This document shows, one piece after another, positions 1-5,177 of a stretch of 7,036 nt of DNA. The DNA comes from JBOGUF01 sp050696075. GTDB taxonomy: Bacteria > Chloroflexota > Chloroflexia > Thermomicrobiales > UBA6265. The notes below the pieces were generated by a model. That model saw nothing but the letters and a program-made list of their open reading frames with translations, was not told the origin of the DNA and did not search any database. A program made the position numbers and the translations under genes. Where the stretch lies: positions 1 through 7,036 of the forward strand of contig JBOGUF010000208.1 in NCBI GenBank assembly GCA_050696075.1, in the 5' to 3' direction. How positions within the stretch are numbered: position 1 is the stretch's first letter; each line of letters begins with the position of its first letter.

Positions 1-50
1 GGTCTGGGTGCTGCCATGACCGGACCGGGCGGCCGTGATGCCGTCTCGGT

Positions 51-422
51 TTAGTAGCTGCTGTAGCGCGGGGTGCTGGCGCGGCGCTCCTGGAAGCACT
101 CGCGGCAGTAGACCGGCTTATCGGTGCGCGGCTGGAAGGGGACCTCGGTCGCCTTGCCACAGGCCGCGCAGACCGCGGGGTGCATCTCGCGGGGGCTGTT
201 GGAAGCGTAGCCGCCACCGTAGCTCCCGCCATAGCTGCTGCCACCATTGTACGAGCCGCCGCTGTCGTAGCCGTCGGTGGACCGCTGCGCCTTGCGGGCG
301 GAGCGGCACGCCGGGCAGCGCTGTGGCTGGGTGAACCCGCGCTCTTGGAAGAACGCCTGCTCGCCGGCGGTGAAGGTGAATGCCTCGCCGCAATCGCGGC
401 AGGTGATCGTTTGGTCGGACAT
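51..422 (-). CDS. Double zinc-ribbon protein, CxxC-x17-CxxC type (copy 1)
   Basis: A 123-residue small protein with two predicted zinc-binding modules joined by a low-complexity linker. The N-terminal ribbon has Cys8/Cys11 and Cys36/Cys39 around the conserved TFTAGEQAFFQERGF segment, as in the zf-trcl type of probable zinc ribbon. The C-terminal module has Cys85/Cys88 and Cys106/Cys109 with exactly 17 residues between the pairs, followed by FQERR. Residues 50-76 are rich in Gly, Ser and Tyr. The start at MSDQ is chosen because the paralogue at 1988-2332 begins MSDR and aligns from there. A purine-rich AGGAGAGAGG stretch ends about 10 bases before the ATG. The frame is open further upstream, but that part looks like leader. 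No signal peptide or membrane segment is visible, so it is probably cytoplasmic. Function is not established for the family; nucleic-acid or ribosome binding is inference from the zinc ribbons, the flexible Gly-rich linker and the IF-1 neighbour. Confidence 0.9.
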   Translation of the reverse strand: MSDQTITCRDCGEAFTFTAGEQAFFQERGFTQPQRCPACRSARKAQRSTDGYDSGGSYNGGSSYGGSYGGGYASNSPREMHPAVCAACGKATEVPFQPRTDKPVYCRECFQERRASTPRYSSY

Positions 423-565
423 TATGCCGAAACCTCTCTCCTGGCCGTGGACAGACCACGACCCCTGAACAAAAAAACGATTGACGCACAAACGGTTTCG
501 GCGGAACGAGAACGAGGAATCGCTGGGGGATTCGACGAGCACGCACGCGACGAGCGCGTTTGGAT
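423..565 (-). promoter_or_regulatory. Long 5' leader of zinc-ribbon gene 1 with T7 tract
   Basis: About 140 bases separate the inferred promoter from the start codon at 422. Read on the minus strand, the leader has a run of seven T (plus-strand A run at 471-477) preceded by a weak imperfect AAAC...GTTT pairing, which is unusual in such GC-rich DNA. Further down, GTGG and CCAC arms flank a TCTGT loop just before the ribosome binding site. Long leaders are known for cold-shock-type mRNAs; whether this one regulates anything is inference. Confidence 0.35.
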
Positions 566-571
566 AGCTGA

Positions 572-580
572 ATTATAGCA
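572..580 (-). promoter_or_regulatory. Extended -10 promoter element for zinc-ribbon gene 1
   Basis: The minus strand reads TGCTATAAT, a consensus -10 hexamer (572-577) with the extended TGn upstream. No good -35 hexamer is seen 16-18 bases further up, which fits an extended -10 promoter. It points at the zinc-ribbon gene at 51-422. Confidence 0.5.
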
Positions 581-771
581 TAGTTGGGAACAACATGGCC
601 GACCTCCGCGCCGCGCCTTCGATAACCGGGCGACGACCGCGGTGGACGTGGCGATTTTGCAGGAAGCGGTGGCGGACGTTGGACCAGGGTTAGTGGCGCG
701 GTAGGAGCGGCGCCTGTTGACGTAGACCGCGTGGAAATGGACGCATTACCTGACGCGGAGGATGTCGGCAT

Positions 772-1128
772 ATGGCATTGCAGTCGACAGCACTGGCAAG
801 CGCTGACATCGTGCGTATCGAGTCGGTCTACGACTTCGGCGACCGCGACGAGGTGCTTGGCTTCCTCGACCTGCATCCATTCCTCGTCCCGATTCTCATC
901 GAGGCCAGCGAGATCATGCCAGATTACTTCCCGCACGGGTATGCGCTTGCGCTCGATCTTTCCATAGATCCCGAGTTTCCTGAGGATCGCGTGCTGTTTG
1001 CCTTCGTGCGTTCGCGGATGCGTGCCGACGAGGCGCTCGCCCATCTTGACTGGCTCGATCGGGGGGGGTGGCTCGACGCCGCACCCCGGGCGCGCGGCGA
1101 ACTGGTGATCGACGTCGATCGCCTGTAG
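772..1128 (+). CDS. Conserved hypothetical protein, HPFL/DPE family (probable partner of a HEPN protein)
   Basis: A 118-residue protein without signal peptide or transmembrane segment. I recognise a pattern common in uncharacterised proteins of cyanobacteria and Chloroflexi: a FLDLHPFLVPILIEA helix (31-45), a YFP turn (52-54), a DPE strand end (66-68), and an EAL..LD...WLD C-terminal signature (87-102) followed by a hydrophobic strand. In related genomes, from memory, the gene is followed by a small HEPN-domain gene beginning MFDW.eYL.LA. Here the next gene begins VFDWRRYLDLA but is broken (see 1131-1216). The start ATG has GGAGG at 757-761, ten bases upstream. The biochemical role is unknown; a toxin-antitoxin-like or nucleotidyltransferase-like module with HEPN is possible but unproven. 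A longer open frame on the opposite strand across this region lacks any recognisable motif. Confidence 0.75.
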   Translation: MALQSTALASADIVRIESVYDFGDRDEVLGFLDLHPFLVPILIEASEIMPDYFPHGYALALDLSIDPEFPEDRVLFAFVRSRMRADEALAHLDWLDRGGWLDAAPRARGELVIDVDRL

Positions 1129-1130
1129 CG

Positions 1131-1216
1131 GTGTTTGACTGGCGCCGTTATCTTGACCTTGCCGATGGGTCAACGTCGCCCGGCAGTTGATCGATGAGAT
1201 CGACCGCCTTGACTAG
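1131..1216 (+). pseudogene. Remnant of a small HEPN-domain gene (internal deletion)
   Basis: Two bases after the stop of the preceding gene a GTG opens VFDWRRYLDLADGSTSPGS and stops at 1188-1190. The first eleven residues match, from memory, the start of HEPN proteins that follow the HPFL/DPE family gene (MFDW.eYL.LA). In the frame shifted by two, 1169-1216 reads VNVARQLIDEIDRLD then stop, which resembles the amphipathic last helix of such proteins. The simplest reading is that about 100 or more codons between roughly 1160 and 1170 were deleted, joining the two ends out of frame. The catalytic RxxxxH region of HEPN proteins would be in the missing part. This is inference from two short stretches; a chance match cannot be excluded. 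Confidence 0.4.
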
Positions 1217-1294
1217 GGTCGACCGGCATTGCGCGGAGCCTTCGGCGATGGTGGGCATGATCGTTGTGCGCTAAGCGTGCGGCACGGAGGCGCG

Positions 1295-1303
1295 TGGTAC
1301 ACT
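1295..1303 (+). promoter_or_regulatory. Possible extended -10 promoter for infA
   Basis: The sequence TGGTACACT fits TGn plus a TAnnnT -10 hexamer (1298-1303). No -35 hexamer with normal spacing is visible. It is the best promoter-like site upstream of infA on the plus strand, but the match is modest. Confidence 0.3.
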
Positions 1304-1505
1304 TTTGCGGTACGCGGCCCTGGAGAAACCTGGGTCGTCATCGCGCGATCGGTGTGAGTACCGAGGCCGTTTGCGGCATCGTCACCGTTGTACGCGTATG
1401 TGTCCCGGCGTCACCGTAGTCGTCCGGGAGGCAGCGAAAGGCGACGATCGGCGTCGATCCGCGATCGCCCCCATCGCGCTTCCCCCTGAGGCTTTTGTAT
1501 TGCGC

Positions 1506-1542
1506 GGCGGTTGCGCGTTGAGCGTGTCCGCGCTCGGCCGCC
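1506..1542 (+). other. Two-part GC-rich hairpin in the infA leader
   Basis: GGCGG (1506-1510) can pair with CCGCC (1538-1542), enclosing GAGCG (1520-1524) paired with CGCTC (1531-1535) across a TGTCCG loop. There is no T tract after it, so it is not an ordinary terminator. It lies about 45 bases before the infA start and may be leader structure; in GC-rich DNA such pairings also arise by chance. Confidence 0.25.
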
Positions 1543-1588
1543 ACGCACCCGCCCTGAAATGTGGAACGTTGAACCGCGGAGGTACTGC

Positions 1589-1894
1589 ATGCCCAAGAAA
1601 TCGACCTACCGCCGGCCACCCCGGCCGGTCCGCAAGCCGGCCACGCCGGCGACGCCGACGGAGGAGCGTCCTCGCCGGCAAGACCCCGACGCGATTACCG
1701 TCGACGGCCGCGTCACCGAGGCGCTGCCCAACGCGATGTTCACCGTCGAGCTGGAGAACGGGCACCACGTGCTCGGCCACCTCGCCGGGAAGATGCGCAA
1801 GAACTATATCCGCGTGTTGCCCGGCGACCGCGTCGTCGTCGAGCTCTCGCCCTACGACCTGACCCGCGGCCGGATCACCTTCCGGCACCGGTAG
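1589..1894 (+). CDS. infA: Translation initiation factor IF-1 with basic N-terminal extension
   Basis: IF-1 is the small OB-fold protein that binds the ribosomal A site of the 30S subunit during initiation. The core is unmistakable from about residue 37: VDGRVTEALPNAMFTVELEN, GHLAGKMRKNYIRVLPGD, then VELSPYDLTRGRITFRHR at the C terminus. The product is 101 residues, whereas typical IF-1 is about 72. The extra 30 or so N-terminal residues are Pro-, Lys- and Arg-rich and probably disordered. The ATG at 1589 has a strong GGAGG (1578-1582) six bases upstream; the first in-frame ATG inside the core (NAMF) is far too late. In most bacteria infA sits among ribosomal-protein genes. Here it stands alone, followed 93 bases later by a zinc-ribbon gene, so it may be a second, specialised copy; that cannot be decided from the window. 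Confidence 0.95.
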   Translation: MPKKSTYRRPPRPVRKPATPATPTEERPRRQDPDAITVDGRVTEALPNAMFTVELENGHHVLGHLAGKMRKNYIRVLPGDRVVVELSPYDLTRGRITFRHR

Positions 1895-1967
1895 GCCACG
1901 CGCCAGCAGACCGGACCGGGTGCGGATCTCGCACGGCCTGCCTCGATTGAAGCCATCCGCACTCGAT

Positions 1968-1982
1968 GTCTGGAGGACAGAC
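1968..1982 (+). promoter_or_regulatory. Hairpin exposing the Shine-Dalgarno of zinc-ribbon gene 2
   Basis: GTCTG (1968-1972) and CAGAC (1978-1982) form a five-pair stem with the loop GAGGA (1973-1977), the core of the ribosome binding site of the gene starting at 1988. Folding would present the site in the loop and set its distance to the ATG. The stem is short, so a regulatory role is speculative. Confidence 0.35.
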
Positions 1983-1987
1983 CAGCG

Positions 1988-2332
1988 ATGAGCGATCGCA
2001 CCCTGACCTGCCGCGATTGCGGCCAGGAATTCACCTTCACCGCCGGCGAGCAGGCCTTCTACCAGGAGCGCGGCTACACTGATCCCCAGCGGTGCCCGGC
2101 CTGCCGCGCCGCCCGCAAAGCGCAGCGCACCGGGAGTGATTACGGCGGGGGCGGCTCCTACCGGGGCGGTGGGGGCGGCTACGGCGGCGAGCGCCAGATG
2201 TACCCGGCAATCTGCTCCAATTGCGGCAAAGAGACCGAGGTCCCCTTCCAGCCCAGCATGGACAAGCCGGTCTATTGCCGCGAGTGCTTTCAGGAGCGCC
2301 GCCCGGCCCGCCCGCGCTACGACCGGTACTAG
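1988..2332 (+). CDS. Double zinc-ribbon protein, CxxC-x17-CxxC type (copy 2)
   Basis: A 114-residue paralogue of the protein at 51-422. Its N-terminal ribbon uses Cys8/Cys11 and Cys36/Cys39 around the near-identical TFTAGEQAFYQERGY segment. The C-terminal module has Cys76/Cys79 and Cys97/Cys100 with 17 residues between the pairs. The linker (48-70) is shorter and purer in Gly than in copy 1, with a YRGG element and Tyr-Gly repeats reminiscent of RGG-type RNA-binding tails. The ends of the two proteins (EVPFQP, DKPVYCRECFQERR) are almost the same. GGAGGA at 1972-1977 serves the ATG. It lies 93 bases after infA on the same strand with no strong terminator between, so co-transcription is likely. 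The role is unknown; RNA or ribosome binding is inferred from architecture and context. Confidence 0.92.
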   Translation: MSDRTLTCRDCGQEFTFTAGEQAFYQERGYTDPQRCPACRAARKAQRTGSDYGGGGSYRGGGGGYGGERQMYPAICSNCGKETEVPFQPSMDKPVYCRECFQERRPARPRYDRY

Positions 2333-2373
2333 TTCGGTGGATTGCCCCGGCGGTGCAATTCAACGTTCGAGCT

Positions 2374-2409
2374 GAACCCGCCGCGCCTCAAATGAGGCAC
2401 GGCGGGTTC
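2374..2409. terminator. Bidirectional hairpin terminator between zinc-ribbon gene 2 and the PIN toxin
   Basis: GAACCCGCCGCGCCTCA (2374-2390) pairs with TGAGGCACGGCGGGTTC (2393-2409) with a single mismatch; the innermost pairs must open to form a loop. It lies between convergent genes ending at 2332 (plus) and 2452 (minus). Only short T stretches follow (CGTTT), as is common in GC-rich genomes. Confidence 0.75.
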
Positions 2410-2451
2410 GCGTTTGCGCGGTTGCCGCCGGTCGCCATCTGTTCTTGGCGC

Positions 2452-2874
2452 TCAGCGAGGATCCCAGGGGTTGACGACCCGCGGTTCAAGGTCCCGAAAG
2501 TCTTTGACGTTCCGGGTTGCTATGACCGCACGTCGAGAGAGGGTGATGCCGGCAATCAGCGTGTCCCGCTCACCGACGATCATTCCCGTCCGCTCTCGCT
2601 GGACCACTAGATCGGCAGTGACATCCGCGGATGCAGCGTCGAACGGCAGCACACGTCCTGTCAGTCTCTCCGCGAGCAGCCCACTGAATGCCGCCTCGAG
2701 CTGCGTTTGGCGGCGCCCAGGCGCCAGCATTGCAATGCCAATGCGAAGTTCGAGAATGGTAATGGCCGTTGTCCAGATAGAAAGCGCTGGCTGGCGATCG
2801 AGCCAGTCAGCGACCACTTCATCAGGAGCGAACTGCATGAGAGCGGAGAGCACGTTCGTGTCCAAAATGATCAT
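2452..2874 (-). CDS. PIN-domain ribonuclease toxin, FitB/VapC type (pair 1)
   Basis: A 140-residue full-length PIN domain, the metal-dependent RNase fold of type II toxins that cleave tRNA, rRNA or other RNA. All four acidic positions are present: Asp5 in LDTNV, Glu42 in LELRIG, Asp104 in RDTLIAG and Asp125 in TRNVKDF. The product should therefore be an intact enzyme. Its ATG overlaps the stop of the upstream antitoxin in an ATGA (2871-2874), the usual coupling in such pairs. The TRN.KDF ending and the FitA-like partner point to the FitB branch of the VapC family. The RNA target cannot be read from sequence. Confidence 0.93.
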   Translation of the reverse strand: MIILDTNVLSALMQFAPDEVVADWLDRQPALSIWTTAITILELRIGIAMLAPGRRQTQLEAAFSGLLAERLTGRVLPFDAASADVTADLVVQRERTGMIVGERDTLIAGITLSRRAVIATRNVKDFRDLEPRVVNPWDPR

Positions 2875-3122
2875 TCGTCGAACTCAGCTGGACGGAAGAA
2901 CTCGCCGCGCATCTCCTCGAATTCCCCCGGTCTAAAGCCGATACCGCGAAAAAGCCGAACCATGGCGGTACCGAGGCCGACTTCGGGCTCGTTCGCCTTC
3001 AGGACCGCGTCGCGCAGGATTTCCCGGACTTCTTCTTCCATGCTGCGCCCGTGCCGGGCAGCCCGCTCGCGCAGCCGCTCCTTGACGTCGCCATCGAGAT
3101 TCCGCACCACAAGTTGAGCCAT
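2871..3122 (-). CDS. Ribbon-helix-helix antitoxin, FitA type (pair 1)
   Basis: An 83-residue antitoxin. Residues 1-41 form a classic FitA/Arc-like ribbon-helix-helix: the MAQLVVRNL strand that would insert in the DNA groove, then two helices including RAARHGRSMEEEVREILRDA. Residues 42-83 form the toxin-binding tail, with LFRGIGFRPGEF and an acidic C terminus that would occupy the PIN active site. AGGAGGT (complement of 3128-3134) lies five bases before the ATG. A palindrome overlapping this site (3132-3147) is a likely operator, so autoregulation by the toxin-antitoxin complex is expected. The gene is translationally coupled to the toxin downstream. Confidence 0.92.
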   Translation of the reverse strand: MAQLVVRNLDGDVKERLRERAARHGRSMEEEVREILRDAVLKANEPEVGLGTAMVRLFRGIGFRPGEFEEMRGEFFRPAEFDE

Positions 3123-3131
3123 CGCGCACCT

Positions 3132-3147
3132 CCTGATTGCTATCAGG
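3132..3147. promoter_or_regulatory. Probable operator palindrome of toxin-antitoxin pair 1
   Basis: CCTGATTGCTATCAGG is a 16-base near-perfect palindrome (one mismatched pair, CCTGAT and ATCAGG arms). It overlaps the antitoxin ribosome binding site, so binding by the FitA-type protein could block transcription. A hairpin here could also affect translation. A second weaker inverted repeat follows at 3150-3169. Confidence 0.55.
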
Positions 3148-3149
3148 AT

Positions 3150-3169
3150 ATCACGATCGCGCTAGTGAT
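3150..3169. repeat. Second inverted repeat upstream of antitoxin 1
   Basis: ATCAC (3150-3154) and GTGAT (3165-3169) form five-base arms around a ten-base spacer. It stands three bases from the first palindrome and shares its TATCA/GTGATCAG vocabulary, so it may be a second operator half for the ribbon-helix-helix repressor. The arms are short. Confidence 0.3.
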
Positions 3170-3304
3170 CAGTTGGCCTGCCTGACATGCCTGCTTTCGA
3201 TTGTCTGAATTCAGCCCCACTCCCCGGAATATGTCCCCGAACGAGATCCGACGAGAGGCAGCGCGGCTTCTTGCTGAACGAGGACGACGAGAAGGGGATT
3301 TGCC

Positions 3305-4276
3305 ATGAGGTGGACGAATCGGGCGTGGACGCGGTTGACGGTGGTGATGATGGCGACGCTGGTGCTCGGAGGGTCGGTGGCGCCAGCGGCGGCGCAGCAA
3401 GGAGCGACCAATCCGGAGGGCATCCCGGCGCGGGCCGAGGCAGCCGAGGTGCGCGGTCACGTCGACGGCGCGACGATCGAGGTACGCCTCGATGGTGAGA
3501 CGGAGGAGGTCGTGCTGATCGGGATCGACGTACCCGCGCGCGGACGGGGCGACGACCCGGGTGAATGCTTCGCCGACGAGTCGTTCAACCGGGTGCGCGA
3601 TCTCCTACCGGAGGGCGAGACGGTCTACCTCGAAGCCGACGCGCTGGATCGTGACGACGACGACCGGCTCCTGCGCTACGTCTGGTTGCCGCCGGACGGC
3701 GAGCGTGAGGCGACGCTGCTCAACACGAAGCTGCTGCGCGAGGGGTACGCCGGTTTTGTCACCGATCGCGAGAACAGCAGGTACAACGAGCGGATGGAGG
3801 AGCATGAGCGGAAGGCGCGCGGGGCCGGCCGCGGACTCTGGGGCGCCTGCAGCGGCGTGCATGAGGAGGTCTTACCAACGCCAACCCCGACGCCGAGCGT
3901 CGAGGAGATCAAAGCCCAGTACGCCCCGCTGGCCGACGTGCGCGAATTGGCGATTCGCCCCGGCGGGATGCTCGGGCAGAAGATCTGGTTCTACGGGACC
4001 GTGCAGGTGATCGAGGTCGCATTGCCTGGGCAGATAGCGCTCCTCGGTGACAACGACCCTCAGCCCTTCACGGCGGCACTCCAGGTCGACGTTGTCGCGC
4101 CAGATGGCACGTCAGAGTTCGTCTTCGTCGGCTACAACGGCGACACAACCGGTATCTTCGAGGGGAGCTACGTCCTCGTCTACGGAACCGTTGTCGGTAC
4201 GCAGAGCGGGACGAACGCCTTTGGCGGCACCGTCGTCCAGCCGATGGTGAGCGGACAATTCGTCGAGTTGCAGTAG
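3305..4276 (+). CDS. Exported SNase-fold (thermonuclease-like) protein with degenerate active site and C-terminal extra domain
   Basis: A 323-residue protein. Residues 1-30 are a signal peptide (Arg-rich start, hydrophobic TVVMMATLVLGG, cleavage probably after APAAA). Residues 48-180 have the staphylococcal-nuclease fold: VDGATIEVRLDG, VVLIGIDVP, ECF, LLPEGETVYLE, DRLLRYVWLP, LLREGYA and GAGRGLWGAC. Cys88 and Cys182 could form a disulfide. Canonical residues are mostly lost: DGDT is DGAT (Ala56), the LIGID-preceding Arg is Val70, and TPE is VPA (Val76, Ala78). Asp75 and Arg121 remain. Activity as a nuclease is thus doubtful. A TPTPTP linker (192-197) leads to residues 200-323, a beta-rich domain with GQKIWFYGTV and YVLVYGTVVG, possibly OB-like. 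The ATG has AAGGGGA (3292-3298) six bases upstream. It is divergent from toxin-antitoxin pair 1. Confidence 0.88.
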   Translation: MRWTNRAWTRLTVVMMATLVLGGSVAPAAAQQGATNPEGIPARAEAAEVRGHVDGATIEVRLDGETEEVVLIGIDVPARGRGDDPGECFADESFNRVRDLLPEGETVYLEADALDRDDDDRLLRYVWLPPDGEREATLLNTKLLREGYAGFVTDRENSRYNERMEEHERKARGAGRGLWGACSGVHEEVLPTPTPTPSVEEIKAQYAPLADVRELAIRPGGMLGQKIWFYGTVQVIEVALPGQIALLGDNDPQPFTAALQVDVVAPDGTSEFVFVGYNGDTTGIFEGSYVLVYGTVVGTQSGTNAFGGTVVQPMVSGQFVELQ

Positions 4277-4292
4277 GCCTGAACAAACCGTC

Positions 4293-4330
4293 TGACCCCG
4301 CGCCAGCGCTCGGTCGCTGGCGCGGGGTCA
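4293..4330. terminator. Perfect bidirectional terminator hairpin
   Basis: TGACCCCGCGCCAGCG (4293-4308) and its exact reverse complement (4315-4330) enclose a CTCGGT loop. It sits between the convergent genes ending at 4276 (plus) and 4353 (minus). There is no T tract, but stability and position make terminator the best call. Confidence 0.82.
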
Positions 4331-4352
4331 TGCACTCCGCCATGTTCGCCGT

Positions 4353-5150
4353 CTACTTCTCGCAGGCTGTTCGTGGCGCGTCTAACTCGAGGTTCTTGAT
4401 CAGGGTGTCGAAGCCGAGTGCTTCGGCGCGGGGGCAGACCTCGGCCGCCAGCGACGGCGGTCCGTACTCGATCTGGAAGACCGGCTTACCCACCTCGATG
4501 AACGGCAGCAGCAGGTCGCATTCGTCGTATTGGAAGCACTCTTCGTTGAGCTCCCAATCGAAGTGGGCGACCAGCTCCTCCACCTGATAGATGTCGTTCT
4601 TCAGGCCGATCGCCAGCCCGCGCGCGTGCGCGGCGTCCGCGAGGAAGACGTTGTAGGCGAGCTGCTCGTCGGCGCTCAACGGAAAACCGGTGGCTTCCTC
4701 GCCGAACTCGTAGACGTGCAGCCAGTCCGGATCGACGCCGTCGCAGCCTTTTTGCGCGGCGAGGTCGAGCCGTGCCAGCAGCAGGTCGCGCACCCGCTCG
4801 TCCCGCACGTCGAGCCACCACTCGCCCGGCCAATCCGCGACCGGCTCGCCGATTGTCACCCGCGGGAACCGATCGGCGTCGGGCCGCCAGTTTTCCCACG
4901 ACCCGGCGCTGAAATAGCAGATGACGTGACGGTCGTCGGCGTGCAGCCCGGCGATCGTCGCCGCGGGCGTCTCGAAGAGGTCGACGTCATAGACCGCGAC
5001 GTCGAAGCTGGTATCCACCTCGCCGTCGAGCTGGATCTGCCAGCTCGTACCGGGCGTCGGCTGCCACCACTCCGCCTCAGTCGCCGGCGTCGCCTCTCCC
5101 AGACGCGCGAAGGAGACGAGGACGATGAACGACGCCAACCATGATGTCAT
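4353..5150 (-). CDS. Exported GH114-type glycoside hydrolase (endo-alpha-1,4-polygalactosaminidase family)
   Basis: A 265-residue protein with a short N-terminal signal sequence (about 1-23) and a single TIM-barrel catalytic domain of glycoside hydrolase family 114, whose known members cut alpha-1,4-linked galactosamine polymers of biofilms. Family signatures in order: WQIQLDG (37-43), YDVDLFET (54-61), VICYFSAGSWENWRPDA (76-92), WPGEWWLDVRD (107-117), KGCDGVDPD (134-142), TGFPL (154-158), AHARGLAIGLKND (174-186), FDWELNEECFQYDEC (197-211) and GKPVFQIEYG (221-230). Acidic candidates for catalysis are Asp140/Asp142 and Glu228. The usual EPDN(V/A)D.Y stretch reads DPDWLHVY here, a local change near the active site. 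GGAGAGGA lies seven bases before the ATG. The start is only 27 bases after the upstream toxin stop, so it may share its transcript. The actual substrate is not shown by the sequence. Confidence 0.9.
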   Translation of the reverse strand: MTSWLASFIVLVSFARLGEATPATEAEWWQPTPGTSWQIQLDGEVDTSFDVAVYDVDLFETPAATIAGLHADDRHVICYFSAGSWENWRPDADRFPRVTIGEPVADWPGEWWLDVRDERVRDLLLARLDLAAQKGCDGVDPDWLHVYEFGEEATGFPLSADEQLAYNVFLADAAHARGLAIGLKNDIYQVEELVAHFDWELNEECFQYDECDLLLPFIEVGKPVFQIEYGPPSLAAEVCPRAEALGFDTLIKNLELDAPRTACEK

Positions 5151-5177
5151 CGACGGTCCTCTCCGAGTCCTATTCGG

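Larger units (their letters stand above)
1217..1588 (+). other. Gene-free region, probable long leader of infA
   Basis: No convincing gene is seen on either strand. The open frames here are out-of-phase extensions of the infA region with Arg/Ser/Pro-rich, motif-free products. The stretch holds a possible extended -10 element (1295-1303), a short CCCGG/CCGGG pairing and a two-part GC-rich hairpin (1506-1542), and ends at the infA ribosome binding site. If transcription starts near 1310 the leader is about 280 bases. Confidence 0.4.

Noticed and set aside
626..771. Possible coding stretch just upstream of 772 (open frames with Val/Asp-rich products)
   Set aside because: No start with a ribosome site, no motif and frequent stops in adjacent frames; may be decayed DNA but cannot be supported.
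118..1173. Minus-strand open frame of 351 codons
   Set aside because: It runs antisense to the conserved hypothetical at 772-1128 and out of phase through zinc-ribbon gene 1. The product is Arg/Pro-rich and has no motif.
1305..1888. Open frames on both strands across the infA leader and infA
   Set aside because: Their products are Arg/Ser-rich or Asp/Gly-rich shadows of infA; IF-1 itself is in another frame with a strong ribosome binding site.
2480..2500. GGTTCAAGG string resembling a tRNA T-arm
   Set aside because: It is inside the PIN toxin gene and no cloverleaf can be built around it. No tRNA was found anywhere in the window.
2414..3117. Plus-strand frames opposite toxin-antitoxin pair 1
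   Set aside because: They are antisense to two well-recognised genes with an ATGA overlap and have no motifs.
4530..5144. Plus-strand frame of 204 codons
   Set aside because: It is entirely antisense to the GH114 gene, whose family motifs are continuous across the region.
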